From assembly GCA_019419525.1 (NCBI GenBank), contig DXZU01000016.1:1-21053 (forward strand): DNA of 21,053 bases. Reading direction: 5' to 3'. The DNA comes from Collinsella sp. Lineage in GTDB: Bacteria; Actinomycetota; Coriobacteriia; Coriobacteriales; Coriobacteriaceae. The notes beneath the pieces were generated by a model. The model searched no databases, was not told the DNA's origin, and worked only from the letters and a program-made list of their open reading frames with translations. Shown here piece by piece: positions 1 to 6,573 of the stretch (its first letter is position 1; each line of letters begins with the position of its first letter). The position numbers and the translations under genes are program-made.

Positions 1-63
1 ACTTGCAGCGACGGACCTCGGGACGCTCTTACACCACGTCTGCGCGCGCCACCCGACTCAGAC
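1..63. other. Window edge, possible 3' end of an upstream gene
   Basis: All three forward frames stay open from base 1 until stops at 64-66, 68-70 and 72-74, so the last codons of a rightward gene could lie here, but no frame gives a recognisable protein end. A structured repeat begins immediately after. No function can be assigned. Confidence 0.15.
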
Positions 64-185
64 TAAGTGAGTAGACTTTTCGGCTCAGGCAGAGCACAAA
101 GCGTATCTGCCTTAGTAAAACCGCAGGTCACAGAGGTGACTTTTTTGGGTATGCTCGGTGGGTCGCGAAAAGTCTACTCACTTGG
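64..185. repeat. Structured intergenic element A, copy 1 (18-bp closing stem, two inner hairpins)
   Basis: Bases 65-82 (AAGTGAGTAGACTTTTCG) and 166-183 are a perfect 18-bp inverted repeat. Inside it lie two more hairpins: AGGCAGA (87-93) with TCTGCCT (106-112), and GTCAC (127-131) with GTGAC (136-140) followed by six T, which resembles a small intrinsic terminator. Between the two inner hairpins is AAAACCGCAGGT (117-128), which recurs in the element at 6574-6737. The whole could fold as a multi-branched RNA or extrude as a cruciform. It may end transcription from an upstream gene, but the closing stem goes well beyond a terminator. Confidence 0.7.
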
Positions 186-244
186 AATTTGGGCTCTTTG
201 GTTGGGGAGATGCTGGCTCGTTTTGGTTGTCGAGAGCGGGTGAA

Positions 245-276
245 TTGAAGCGCCCTTTCGCGCTACATGCTACAAT
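245..276 (+). promoter_or_regulatory. Putative promoter of the YitT gene
   Basis: A good -10 box TACAAT lies at 271-276. The best -35 match is TTGAAG at 245-250, with a long 20-bp spacer, so the -35 is uncertain. Transcription would start near 283, leaving a short leader that holds the AAGGAG ribosome site at 311-316. Confidence 0.35.
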
Positions 277-321
277 CGCGGCCATGCCCCACAACTACAT
301 CTGCCTTCGAAAGGAGCCTAC

Positions 322-1329
322 GTGGCGAACGCCATCGATCAGCTCACGGACCGAGTGCTCGTACTTGGCCGCCTCACCATCGTCCGCCGCGCCATCACCG
401 CCGTGGCGGTCACCATTTCCGCCGTTTTCCAGACATTCCTGATCCAGGCGTTCATTCAGCCCGCCGATCTGCTTCCGAGCGGTCTTACCGGCGTCGCGGT
501 CCTACTCGATCGCGTTACCTCGCTGGGCGGCGTTCACATCGACATCTCGCTCGGCATGCTCGCGCTCAACATCCCCGTGGCGCTCCTATGCTGGAGCGGC
601 ATCAGCAAGCGCTTCGTCATCTTCTCGATGATGCAGGTCGTGCTCTCGTCGCTGTTCCTCAACATCTTTCACTTTGCCCCGTTTTTGGGCGACAAGATTA
701 TGCTCATCATTTTTGGCGGCGTGGTCTCGGGTCTGGGCGCTGCCATCGCGCTAAAGTCCGGCGCATCCACCGGCGGCACCGACTTTATCGCGCTGTGGGT
801 CTCCAACCACACGGGCAAGACTATCTGGGGCGTCATCTTTGGTTTCAACTGCTTTATCCTGGCGATCTTTGGCTTTATGTTTGGCTGGGACAACGCGGCG
901 TACTCCATCGTGTTCCAGTTTATTTCGACCAAGACCATCGACAGTTTCTATCGTCGCTACGACCGCGTGACGCTGCAGATCACGACGCGCAAGGCAGACG
1001 AGGTCATGACCGCCTATGTTGACCATTTTCAGCACGGCATTAGCTGCGCTGAGGTCATCGGCGGATACAGCCGCGAAAAGATGTATCTGCTGCACGCCGT
1101 TGTCTCGACCTATGAGAGCCAGGACATTATCAAGCTAGTGTGCGACATTGATCCCGGCGCCGTGATCAATGTGTTCCACACGCTCAACTTTGTGGGCGGC
1201 TGGTGGGGCGGTCATGTCGACGAGCCCATGCCCACAGCCGTACCCGATCCCGACAAGCCCGCGCGCATGACCAGCAGGCAGGCGCGCCTCAGCGAGCAGG
1301 ACAGCCTGCAGCAGGACGACGGCAAGTAG
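322..1329 (+). CDS. YitT family membrane protein (DUF2179)
   Basis: This is a 335-residue integral membrane protein of the YitT family, whose transport role is not established. Hydrophobic segments run from about residue 20 to 205. The family signatures are visible: PSGLTGVAVL near 52-61 and GASTGGTDFIA at 147-157. A soluble C-terminal DUF2179-like domain covers about 210-290 and ends in GGWWGG, followed by a polar tail rich in Q, D and R. The start is GTG at 322, chosen because AAGGAG at 311-316 sits 5 bases upstream. The gene stands alone with its own promoter and a strong terminator, and the next gene is an unrelated GntR regulator. The family call is firm; the substrate is unknown. Confidence 0.9.
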   Translation: MANAIDQLTDRVLVLGRLTIVRRAITAVAVTISAVFQTFLIQAFIQPADLLPSGLTGVAVLLDRVTSLGGVHIDISLGMLALNIPVALLCWSGISKRFVIFSMMQVVLSSLFLNIFHFAPFLGDKIMLIIFGGVVSGLGAAIALKSGASTGGTDFIALWVSNHTGKTIWGVIFGFNCFILAIFGFMFGWDNAAYSIVFQFISTKTIDSFYRRYDRVTLQITTRKADEVMTAYVDHFQHGISCAEVIGGYSREKMYLLHAVVSTYESQDIIKLVCDIDPGAVINVFHTLNFVGGWWGGHVDEPMPTAVPDPDKPARMTSRQARLSEQDSLQQDDGK

Positions 1330-1370
1330 GGTATTGGTATTTTGCCGGCCTGGCGCAACCCTTCCGTATG

Positions 1371-1411
1371 AGCCCCTCGAAAGCCCCGTTGCTTTCGAGG
1401 GGCTTTCGTTT
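1371..1411 (+). terminator. Intrinsic terminator after the YitT gene
   Basis: AGCCCCTCGAAAGC (1371-1384) pairs perfectly with 1391-1404 across a 6-base loop, giving a 14-bp stem. A broken T tract (TTTCGTTT) follows. Copy 1 of the 49-bp repeat begins inside this tail. Confidence 0.85.
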
Positions 1412-1456
1412 GCCCAGATAAAACCTACCAAATTAAACCTGTCCCTTTTTGGTAGG
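1408..1456 (+). repeat. 49-bp palindromic repeat B, copy 1
   Basis: This matches the reverse complement of 9614-9662 at 46 of 49 positions. It contains an inverted repeat CCTACCA (1424-1430) / TGGTAGG (1450-1456) around a loop with CCTGTCCC. In the other copy the stem is CCTGCCA / TGGCAGG, so two of the three differences preserve pairing. It lies between the YitT terminator and the leader of the GntR gene. Confidence 0.85.
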
Positions 1457-1499
1457 TGGGGGTGTATCGTTTTATCAATATGAGGTAACATGAAACTAG

Positions 1500-1512
1500 A
1501 CGTTATATACGT
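1500..1512. promoter_or_regulatory. Candidate GntR operator overlapping a -10 box
   Basis: ACGT-TATAT-ACGT (1500-1512) is a small dyad in an AT-rich stretch 38 bp before the GntR start. TATATA (1504-1509) inside it could be the -10 box, so a repressor bound here would block transcription. No convincing -35 box is seen. Autoregulation by the adjacent GntR protein is an inference. Confidence 0.35.
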
Positions 1513-1549
1513 ATTAGAAATTTAGCTATTTTGATAAGAGTGATCAGAT

Positions 1550-2269
1550 ATGCCTGCGCCCAAAAATGCACCGCTTTACCAGCAGATTTACGACGAAATC
1601 AAGGATGCGATCGAGAAAGGTGTTTATGCACCCAAGGAGCGTATTCCGTCCGAGCTTGAGCTAGCCGAGCAGTACGAGGTGAGCCGAATTACGGTGCGCC
1701 GCGCCGTCGAGGAGCTGTGCTCAGATGGCTACCTGGTTAAGCAGCAGGGCCGCGGCACCTTTGTTTCCACGCCGCACATCAATCGTCAGTTCCATGCCTC
1801 GACGCTGCAGACGTTTACCGCGCTGTGTGCCGACAACGGCATGAAGGCGGGCGCACATGTGGTCGATCGCCAGATCGTTCCGGCGCGCCAAAACGAGATG
1901 GAGTTCTTTGGCCTGCAGAAGGACGCGCTGCTGCTGCATATCAAGCGCGTGCGTACGGCCGACGGCGAGCCCATCTTTGAGGAGAACATCTTTGTGCCGT
2001 TTGACGCCTACCGTGAGCTGTTGACGGCCGATCTTGAGGACAAGTCGATTTTTGCCGAGGTCGAGCGTGTTGGCGGAACCCCGATTGTCTCGGTTGGCTA
2101 CCGCACGGTCGAGGCCGTTCGTGCCAATACCGAGCAGGCGGCCGAGTTGGGCATCGCTCCGCACGATCCGCTGCTCAACCTGCGTGCCGGCTTTACCGGT
2201 CCCAATGGCGAGCCGGTCCTGATGGGTAAGCAGTACTACGTGGGCAGCCGCTACGTCATGGTGATGTAA
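1550..2269 (+). CDS. GntR family transcriptional regulator, UTRA (HutC) subfamily
   Basis: This is a 239-residue DNA-binding regulator. An N-terminal winged helix-turn-helix (about 8-75) shows the family pattern PLYQQIYDEIK, RIPSELELAEQYEVSRITVR and QGRGTFVS. A UTRA effector domain (about 95-235), which in this subfamily usually binds sugar phosphates or related ligands, follows and ends in VGSRYVMVM. The ATG at 1550 has only a weak upstream AAGAG. No metabolic gene is adjacent: YitT lies upstream and recQ downstream, so its target is unclear and may be distant. Its sequence is close to the regulator at 4606-5361, with which it shares EENIF/LENNAF-type and VGSRYV segments, so it could act on the same sugar-amine genes. 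The family call is firm and the ligand is unknown. Confidence 0.92.
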   Translation: MPAPKNAPLYQQIYDEIKDAIEKGVYAPKERIPSELELAEQYEVSRITVRRAVEELCSDGYLVKQQGRGTFVSTPHINRQFHASTLQTFTALCADNGMKAGAHVVDRQIVPARQNEMEFFGLQKDALLLHIKRVRTADGEPIFEENIFVPFDAYRELLTADLEDKSIFAEVERVGGTPIVSVGYRTVEAVRANTEQAAELGIAPHDPLLNLRAGFTGPNGEPVLMGKQYYVGSRYVMVM

Positions 2270-2297
2270 GTTGCGCGGTTTTGCCAAACCGCGCAAC
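2270..2297 (+). terminator. Strong hairpin at the end of the first GntR gene
   Basis: GTTGCGCGGTTT (2270-2281) pairs perfectly with 2286-2297 across a 4-base loop. It starts directly after the stop codon. There is no T tract, so it may stabilise the 3' end or need help to terminate. It is the first of several consecutive hairpins. Confidence 0.5.
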
Positions 2298-2319
2298 TGC
2301 TCGACGCTGCGCCCTTGGT

Positions 2320-2343
2320 TCCGCCGTTCTAACGAACGGCGGA
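2320..2343. other. Ten-bp hairpin with a TAAC loop
   Basis: TCCGCCGTTC (2320-2329) pairs with GAACGGCGGA (2334-2343). The decamer TCGACGCTGC is directly repeated on either side, at 2301-2310 and 2348-2357, so the hairpin sits between two direct repeats. Confidence 0.5.
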
Positions 2344-2357
2344 CCGGTCGACGCTGC

Positions 2358-2455
2358 AAACGCCCCTAAGCGGCAATCTGACGTTCAATCGTCGGTCGCG
2401 TACCGAAGTACGCTTCCCTCCTCTTTCACGTCACCTTGCTCGCTTAGGGGCGTTT
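2358..2455. other. Large structured element between GntR and recQ (possible RNA)
   Basis: A perfect 15-bp closing stem, AAACGCCCCTAAGCG (2358-2372) with 2441-2455, encloses 68 bases. Inside it, CAA (2374-2376) pairs with TTG (2436-2438) and TGACGT (2379-2384) with ACGTCA (2428-2433), across a 2x2 internal loop. At the top is a hairpin GCGTAC-CGAA-GTACGC (2398-2413). Four T end the right arm, so it could terminate transcription, but the ordered interior is unusual for a terminator. The next gene, recQ, starts 165 bp later. Confidence 0.55.
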
Positions 2456-2583
2456 TCGCTGACTCATGCTCAACCAGCGACGTTTCCACGCTCATCCGGA
2501 AAGTGTCCAAAAATCCACGCTCGTCCCTTCGGACCGCGTAGCCCGTGGCTGGCGGCAGCTCGGCGCTGGTCCGCGTGGCGGCG

Positions 2584-2589
2584 TATAAT
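2584..2589 (+). promoter_or_regulatory. Consensus -10 box before recQ
   Basis: A perfect TATAAT at 2584-2589 lies 31 bp before the recQ start. No convincing -35 hexamer lies 16-18 bp upstream. It would give a short leader containing the AGGA ribosome site at about 2613-2616. Confidence 0.45.
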
Positions 2590-2620
2590 CGGCGGCAGAT
2601 GACTTGGACGTTAGGAAACC

Positions 2621-4603
2621 ATGACCGATAGCATGCAGCAGATGGCGCTCGACACGCTCGGCGCCTATTTTGGCTACACCTCGTTTCGCCCGGGGCAGGA
2701 CCGCATGGTCGATGCGATCCTTGCCGGCCGCGATGCACTCGGCGTTATGCCCACAGGTGCCGGCAAGTCCATTTGCTACCAGGTGCCTGCGCTCATGCTG
2801 CCCGGCATCACCTTTGTGGTGAGTCCGCTGCTGTCGCTTATGGAGGACCAGACCCGTGCGTTGCTCGCGGCGGGTGCGCGACCCAGTTATCTCAACTCCA
2901 GCCTTACGCCGGCTCAGCAAAATACCGTGCTCAAGCGGGCGCGCGAAGGCCGCTACCAGCTTATGTATGTGGCACCTGAGCGCCTGCTCGAGCCGCGTTT
3001 TCTGGCCTTTGCGCAGGAGGCCGCGGCGGACGGCGGCATTGGCGTGCCGCTCGTGGCCATTGACGAGGCCCACTGCGTAAGTCAATGGGGCCAGGACTTC
3101 CGCCCCGCCTACCTGCAGATTCGCGAGTTTATCGATTCCCTGCCGCAGCGCCCCATCGTGGCGGCCTTTACCGCTACAGCGACTGAGCGCGTGCGTGCGG
3201 ACATTCAGCAGATGCTCGGCCTGCAAAACCCGGCGACGGTGGTGACGGGCTTCGATCGCAAGAACCTCTACTTTGGCTGCGAGGAGATGGGCGACAAGGC
3301 TAAGACCGCGTGGGTGCGCGACTATGTGATCGCGCATTCGAGCGAGAGCGGCATCGTGTATTGCTCGACCCGCAAGACCGTCGATGTGCTGGCAGGCGAG
3401 CTTGCTGAGGCGTTGGGCCCCAGCGGCATTCGCGTGGGCCGCTACCATGCCGGCATGGGCAACGACGCCCGTCGTCAGAGCCAGCGTGCCTTTATCGACG
3501 ACGACATTCAGGTGATGGTCGCCACCAACGCCTTTGGCATGGGTATCGACAAGCCCAACGTGCGCTACGTCATCCATAACAACGTGCCCGAGAGCATCGA
3601 GGCCTACTACCAGGAGGCGGGCCGCGCCGGCCGCGACGGCGACCCGGCCAGCTGCCATTTGCTGTGGAACGGCAACGATTTTCGCATGCGTCGTTTTTTG
3701 ATCGACCGCGGCGACGCTGCCGACGAGGCGCTCGATGACGAGCAACGCGCGTGGGCGCTCCAGAACCGATATCGTCTGCTCAGCCAGATGGAGGGCTACT
3801 GCAATACCACCGGCTGCCTGCGCGAATATATGCTGCGCTACTTTGGCGACGAGGCCGCGGCCGAGCATGCTGCTGCGGCTGGTGCGGGCGCCACCGCCAC
3901 AGACGACGCCGAGGGCTGTGGCAACTGCAGCAACTGCCTCACGCAGTTCGAGGTCGAGGACGTCACCGGTATGGCTCGCGCCGCCGTGCGCTATGTGGCC
4001 ACGCGCCCCATGCGCTTTGGCAAGTCGCTCATCGCCGATGTGCTCCACGGCGGCAACACCGAGCGCATCCGCCAGATGCATCTGGACGAGGATCGCGGCT
4101 ATGGTGAGCTGTCGAGCGAATCGGTCGGGCGCATCAAGGACATCATCGGCCAGCTGTGCGGCCGCGGTTATTTGGCCACCTCGCAGGGGCGGTACCCGGT
4201 CGTGGGCCTGGGTCCGCGTGCCGGCGAGGTCGAGGACGAGGCGTTTGCCTTTACCGTTAAGCGTCGCGCGTCCAAGCGCAAGGCCTCGGCCCGTGCTCGC
4301 CGTGCGGTGGATCTGCTGCGCGAGGAGGCCGAGCTGGATCAGCGCCCGCGCGTGGGCGACGATGCCGAGCTGTTCGAGCGCCTGCGCGCCCTGCGCAAGG
4401 AGATCGCGGCCGAGCTCGAGATGGCGCCGTACATGGTCTTTTCCGACAAGGCCCTGCGCGGCCTGTGCCGCCTGCGCCCGCAGACGCGCGACGAGCTGAT
4501 TCAGGTCAACGGCATTGGCGAGAAAAAGGCCGACGCCTTTGGCGAGCAGTTTATGGCGGCGATTGAAGAGTTTGAATCCGAGCATGCGCGGGATGGAGCG
4601 TAA
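2621..4603 (+). CDS. recQ: ATP-dependent DNA helicase RecQ
   Basis: This 660-residue 3'-5' DNA helicase acts in recombination and replication-fork repair. Helicase motifs appear in order: Walker A TGAGKS (45-50), DEAH (148-151) in DEAHCVSQWGQDFRP, FTATAT (183-188), and motif VI QEAGRAGRDG (331-340). The RecQ C-terminal zinc site is C399, C433, C436 and C439. An Ala-rich stretch of about 20 residues lies between the first and second cysteines. A winged-helix region follows, and the last 80 residues form an HRDC domain (RGLCRLRP...NGIGEKKADAFG). The ATG at 2621 has AGGA upstream. The next gene, a GntR regulator, starts 2 bp after the stop, so the two are probably co-transcribed. Full length for the family and all catalytic motifs are intact. 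Confidence 0.96.
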   Translation: MTDSMQQMALDTLGAYFGYTSFRPGQDRMVDAILAGRDALGVMPTGAGKSICYQVPALMLPGITFVVSPLLSLMEDQTRALLAAGARPSYLNSSLTPAQQNTVLKRAREGRYQLMYVAPERLLEPRFLAFAQEAAADGGIGVPLVAIDEAHCVSQWGQDFRPAYLQIREFIDSLPQRPIVAAFTATATERVRADIQQMLGLQNPATVVTGFDRKNLYFGCEEMGDKAKTAWVRDYVIAHSSESGIVYCSTRKTVDVLAGELAEALGPSGIRVGRYHAGMGNDARRQSQRAFIDDDIQVMVATNAFGMGIDKPNVRYVIHNNVPESIEAYYQEAGRAGRDGDPASCHLLWNGNDFRMRRFLIDRGDAADEALDDEQRAWALQNRYRLLSQMEGYCNTTGCLREYMLRYFGDEAAAEHAAAAGAGATATDDAEGCGNCSNCLTQFEVEDVTGMARAAVRYVATRPMRFGKSLIADVLHGGNTERIRQMHLDEDRGYGELSSESVGRIKDIIGQLCGRGYLATSQGRYPVVGLGPRAGEVEDEAFAFTVKRRASKRKASARARRAVDLLREEAELDQRPRVGDDAELFERLRALRKEIAAELEMAPYMVFSDKALRGLCRLRPQTRDELIQVNGIGEKKADAFGEQFMAAIEEFESEHARDGA

Positions 4604-4605
4604 CG

Positions 4606-5361
4606 ATGGCAACCGACGATAAAACCGACCGCGCTGGCGTATCCGCCGTACCGCTGTACCAGCAGGTCATGGACGACCTGAAGGGCGAGATCGCGCGCGG
4701 CGTGTATGCGGCCGGCTCGCGCATCCCTTCCGAGATGGAGCTCGCGAAGTCTTACGGCGTGGGACGCATCACCGTGCGCCGCGCCATCGAGGAGCTGTCG
4801 CGCGCGGGATATCTCAACCGACAGCAGGGGAGGGGCACCTTTGTGTGCGCTCCCAAGCTCAAGCGCAAGATTGTCCAGAAAGGCGACGTCCAGAGCTTTA
4901 CTGAGGGTTGTGCCGCCAACGACATGGTGGCCGGAGCGCGTCTGGTGTCGCGTACGGTGGTCGCGGCGACGCGCGAGGATGCGGCGTTCTTTGGCGTGGA
5001 GCCCGGCTGCGAGCTCATCGTGGTCGAGCGCGTGCGCACGGCCGACGGCATCCCCGTCATGCTCGAGAACAACGCCTTTGCGCTCGCCGACCATCCCTAT
5101 CTGCAGACGCTGGCCGATAAGGACCTCGCCGATAACTCGATCTTTGCGCTCGTCGCCGAGCATTCGGGCCGCGCGCCGCTCAAGTCCGACCCCTGCACCG
5201 TGGAGATTGCGCTTGCCGATGCTCAGGCGGCTCCGCTGTTGGAGGTGCCGGTCGGCGAGCCGCTCTTCTATATGGAGGCGTACTTTACCGATGAGGACGA
5301 GCGGCCCCTGCTGCTCGGGCGCCAAAAGATCGTGGGCTCGCGCTACGTGTTCGACATCTAA
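4606..5361 (+). CDS. GntR family transcriptional regulator, UTRA subfamily, beside an FrlB-like deglycase gene
   Basis: This 251-residue regulator has an N-terminal winged helix (about 15-85; VPLYQQVMDDLK, RITVRRAIEELS, QQGRGTFV) and a UTRA ligand domain (about 100-248) ending in VGSRYVFDI. Its ATG lies 2 bp past the recQ stop and its ribosome site (GGAG near 4594) is inside recQ, which suggests coupling. The next gene downstream is an FrlB-like sugar-amine deglycase. Between the two lie two copies of ATAGAACAACATAGAAC, the natural candidate operators. By analogy with FrlR-type regulators, the effector is probably a fructoselysine- or glucoselysine-type sugar phosphate; this is inference. Confidence 0.92.
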   Translation: MATDDKTDRAGVSAVPLYQQVMDDLKGEIARGVYAAGSRIPSEMELAKSYGVGRITVRRAIEELSRAGYLNRQQGRGTFVCAPKLKRKIVQKGDVQSFTEGCAANDMVAGARLVSRTVVAATREDAAFFGVEPGCELIVVERVRTADGIPVMLENNAFALADHPYLQTLADKDLADNSIFALVAEHSGRAPLKSDPCTVEIALADAQAAPLLEVPVGEPLFYMEAYFTDEDERPLLLGRQKIVGSRYVFDI

Positions 5362-5370
5362 CGTCCATAG

Positions 5371-5387
5371 ATAGAACAACATAGAAC
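5371..5387. promoter_or_regulatory. Candidate GntR operator, upstream copy
   Basis: ATAGAACAACATAGAAC is two ATAGAAC half-sites 10 bp apart, one helical turn. An identical 17-bp copy lies at 5433-5449. It sits 18 bp upstream of the putative -35 box of the deglycase gene. Confidence 0.55.
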
Positions 5388-5404
5388 AAATTTGCTGAAA
5401 CGAC

Positions 5405-5433
5405 TTCACTCGCGATAGCTTGCGTGCTATAAA
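5405..5433 (+). promoter_or_regulatory. Putative promoter of the SIS deglycase gene
   Basis: TTCACT (5405-5410) and TATAAA (5428-5433) are separated by 17 bp. Candidate GntR operators lie on both sides, one upstream of the -35 box and one overlapping the end of the -10 box and the start site, an arrangement suited to repression. Confidence 0.45.
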
Positions 5434-5449
5434 TAGAACAACATAGAAC
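5433..5449. promoter_or_regulatory. Candidate GntR operator, downstream copy
   Basis: This is a perfect repeat of the 17-bp sequence at 5371-5387, with starts 62 bp apart, close to six helical turns, so both would face the same side of the DNA. It covers the expected transcription start. Confidence 0.55.
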
Positions 5450-5505
5450 GACTGCAGGTACGAGCTGCCGTCGTCCAAAGCCGCCACACAAGGAGGAGCG
5501 TCACC

Positions 5506-6474
5506 GTGAACGCACACGATCTGATTCAGGAAATTATCGAGCGCAAGGGTAAGATCGAGAACGTCTTTTGGATCGCCTGCGGCGGTTCGATGATCGACTT
5601 AATGCCGGCCAACGAGCTGCTCAAGCGCGAGGCCACCACGTTTGCCTCGACGGTCTACACCGCGCGTGAGTTTTGCCTGATGGCCCCCAAGAGCCTGGGG
5701 CCGAAGTCGCTCGTCGTCGCCTGCAGCCACAGTGGCAACACGCAGGAGGTCATCGACGGTTGCGAGATGGCGTTGACTGCCGGCGCCGAGGTCGTGACCA
5801 TGACCGACTATGCGGGCTCCAAGATCGATAACGGCAAGTGGACCACCTGGGTCTATCCGTGGGGCAAGGGCGAGTCGCAGGCCGAGGTCCCGCAGGGCAT
5901 CGGCGTTCTGATGGCTGCCGAGCTGCTCGACCAGCAGGAGGGCTACGAGGCGCTCGCCGACATGTACGCTGGCCTCAAGCAGATGGACGCGCTGCTGCCC
6001 GCTGCTCGCGAAAAGGTCAACGCCGAGCTGGGCGATCGCTTTGCCGAGCTCTGCCAGCAGCACAAGTTCTTCTACATCCTGGGCTCCGGCCCCAACTTTA
6101 GCCAGACCTACGCCATGGCGATCTGCTCGCTCATGGAGATGCAGTGGCAGCACTGCTGCTACATCCACTCCGGCGAGTACTTCCACGGCCCCTTCGAGGC
6201 CACCGAGCCCGGCGTGTTCTACTTTGTGCAGCTCGGATCGGGCGAGTGCCGCCCCATGGAGGAGCGCGCGCTCGCATTCCTCAACACGCATACCGATACG
6301 GTCATGGTGCTCGATGCGCTCGAGTACGGCGTAGGCGACGTGCCCGCCAGCGTGCGTTCGTACCTGGAGCCGATCTTCTTCTACAACATGAGCTGCGAGC
6401 TGCGCGCCGCCCGCGGCAAGGTGTTTGACCACAGCCCCGAGGTCCGTCGCTACATGGGCGTCGAGCAGTACTAA
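5506..6474 (+). CDS. SIS-domain sugar-amine-phosphate deglycase, FrlB-like
   Basis: This 322-residue cytoplasmic protein has two SIS sugar-phosphate-binding domains, like FrlB, which splits fructoselysine 6-phosphate into glucose 6-phosphate and lysine. SIS signatures include FWIACGGSM (21-29) and VVACSHSGNTQEV (70-82) in the first domain, and YILGSGPNFSQ (190-200) in the second. SGEYFHGPFEATEPG (222-236) corresponds to the SGEFRHGPLEIVEPG stretch of E. coli FrlB, and the C-terminus RRYMGVEQY resembles the FrlB end. E211 and H227 are 16 residues apart, the same spacing as the catalytic Glu/His pair reported for the relative FraB. The start is GTG at 5506, after AGGAGG at 5491. No kinase or transporter is adjacent, so the phosphorylated substrate must come from elsewhere. 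The exact substrate is uncertain. Confidence 0.85.
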   Translation: MNAHDLIQEIIERKGKIENVFWIACGGSMIDLMPANELLKREATTFASTVYTAREFCLMAPKSLGPKSLVVACSHSGNTQEVIDGCEMALTAGAEVVTMTDYAGSKIDNGKWTTWVYPWGKGESQAEVPQGIGVLMAAELLDQQEGYEALADMYAGLKQMDALLPAAREKVNAELGDRFAELCQQHKFFYILGSGPNFSQTYAMAICSLMEMQWQHCCYIHSGEYFHGPFEATEPGVFYFVQLGSGECRPMEERALAFLNTHTDTVMVLDALEYGVGDVPASVRSYLEPIFFYNMSCELRAARGKVFDHSPEVRRYMGVEQY

Positions 6475-6498
6475 GTAGCGGGGAAAGCGAACTTTTAC

Positions 6499-6529
6499 GA
6501 CGGGGCCTTCGCCAAACGAGGGTCCCGTC
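6499..6529 (+). terminator. Hairpin after the FrlB-like gene
   Basis: GACGGGGCCTTCG (6499-6511) pairs with CGAGGGTCCCGTC (6517-6529) across a 5-base loop, 13 pairs including two G-U. It lies 25 bp past the stop codon. No T tract follows, so it is a weak terminator call or a 3'-end stabiliser. Confidence 0.5.
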
Positions 6530-6573
6530 TGCGTCGCGGCACCCCGTCCCAGCTGTCGAATAATGAAGTCAAA

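Noticed and set aside
158..442. 94-residue frame overlapping the YitT start
   Set aside because: It starts inside structured element A and is out of frame with the clearly supported YitT gene.
2492..4612. 706-residue open frame on the minus strand opposite recQ
   Set aside because: It is a GC-driven shadow of recQ, has no family motif or ribosome site, and recQ has all helicase motifs on the other strand.
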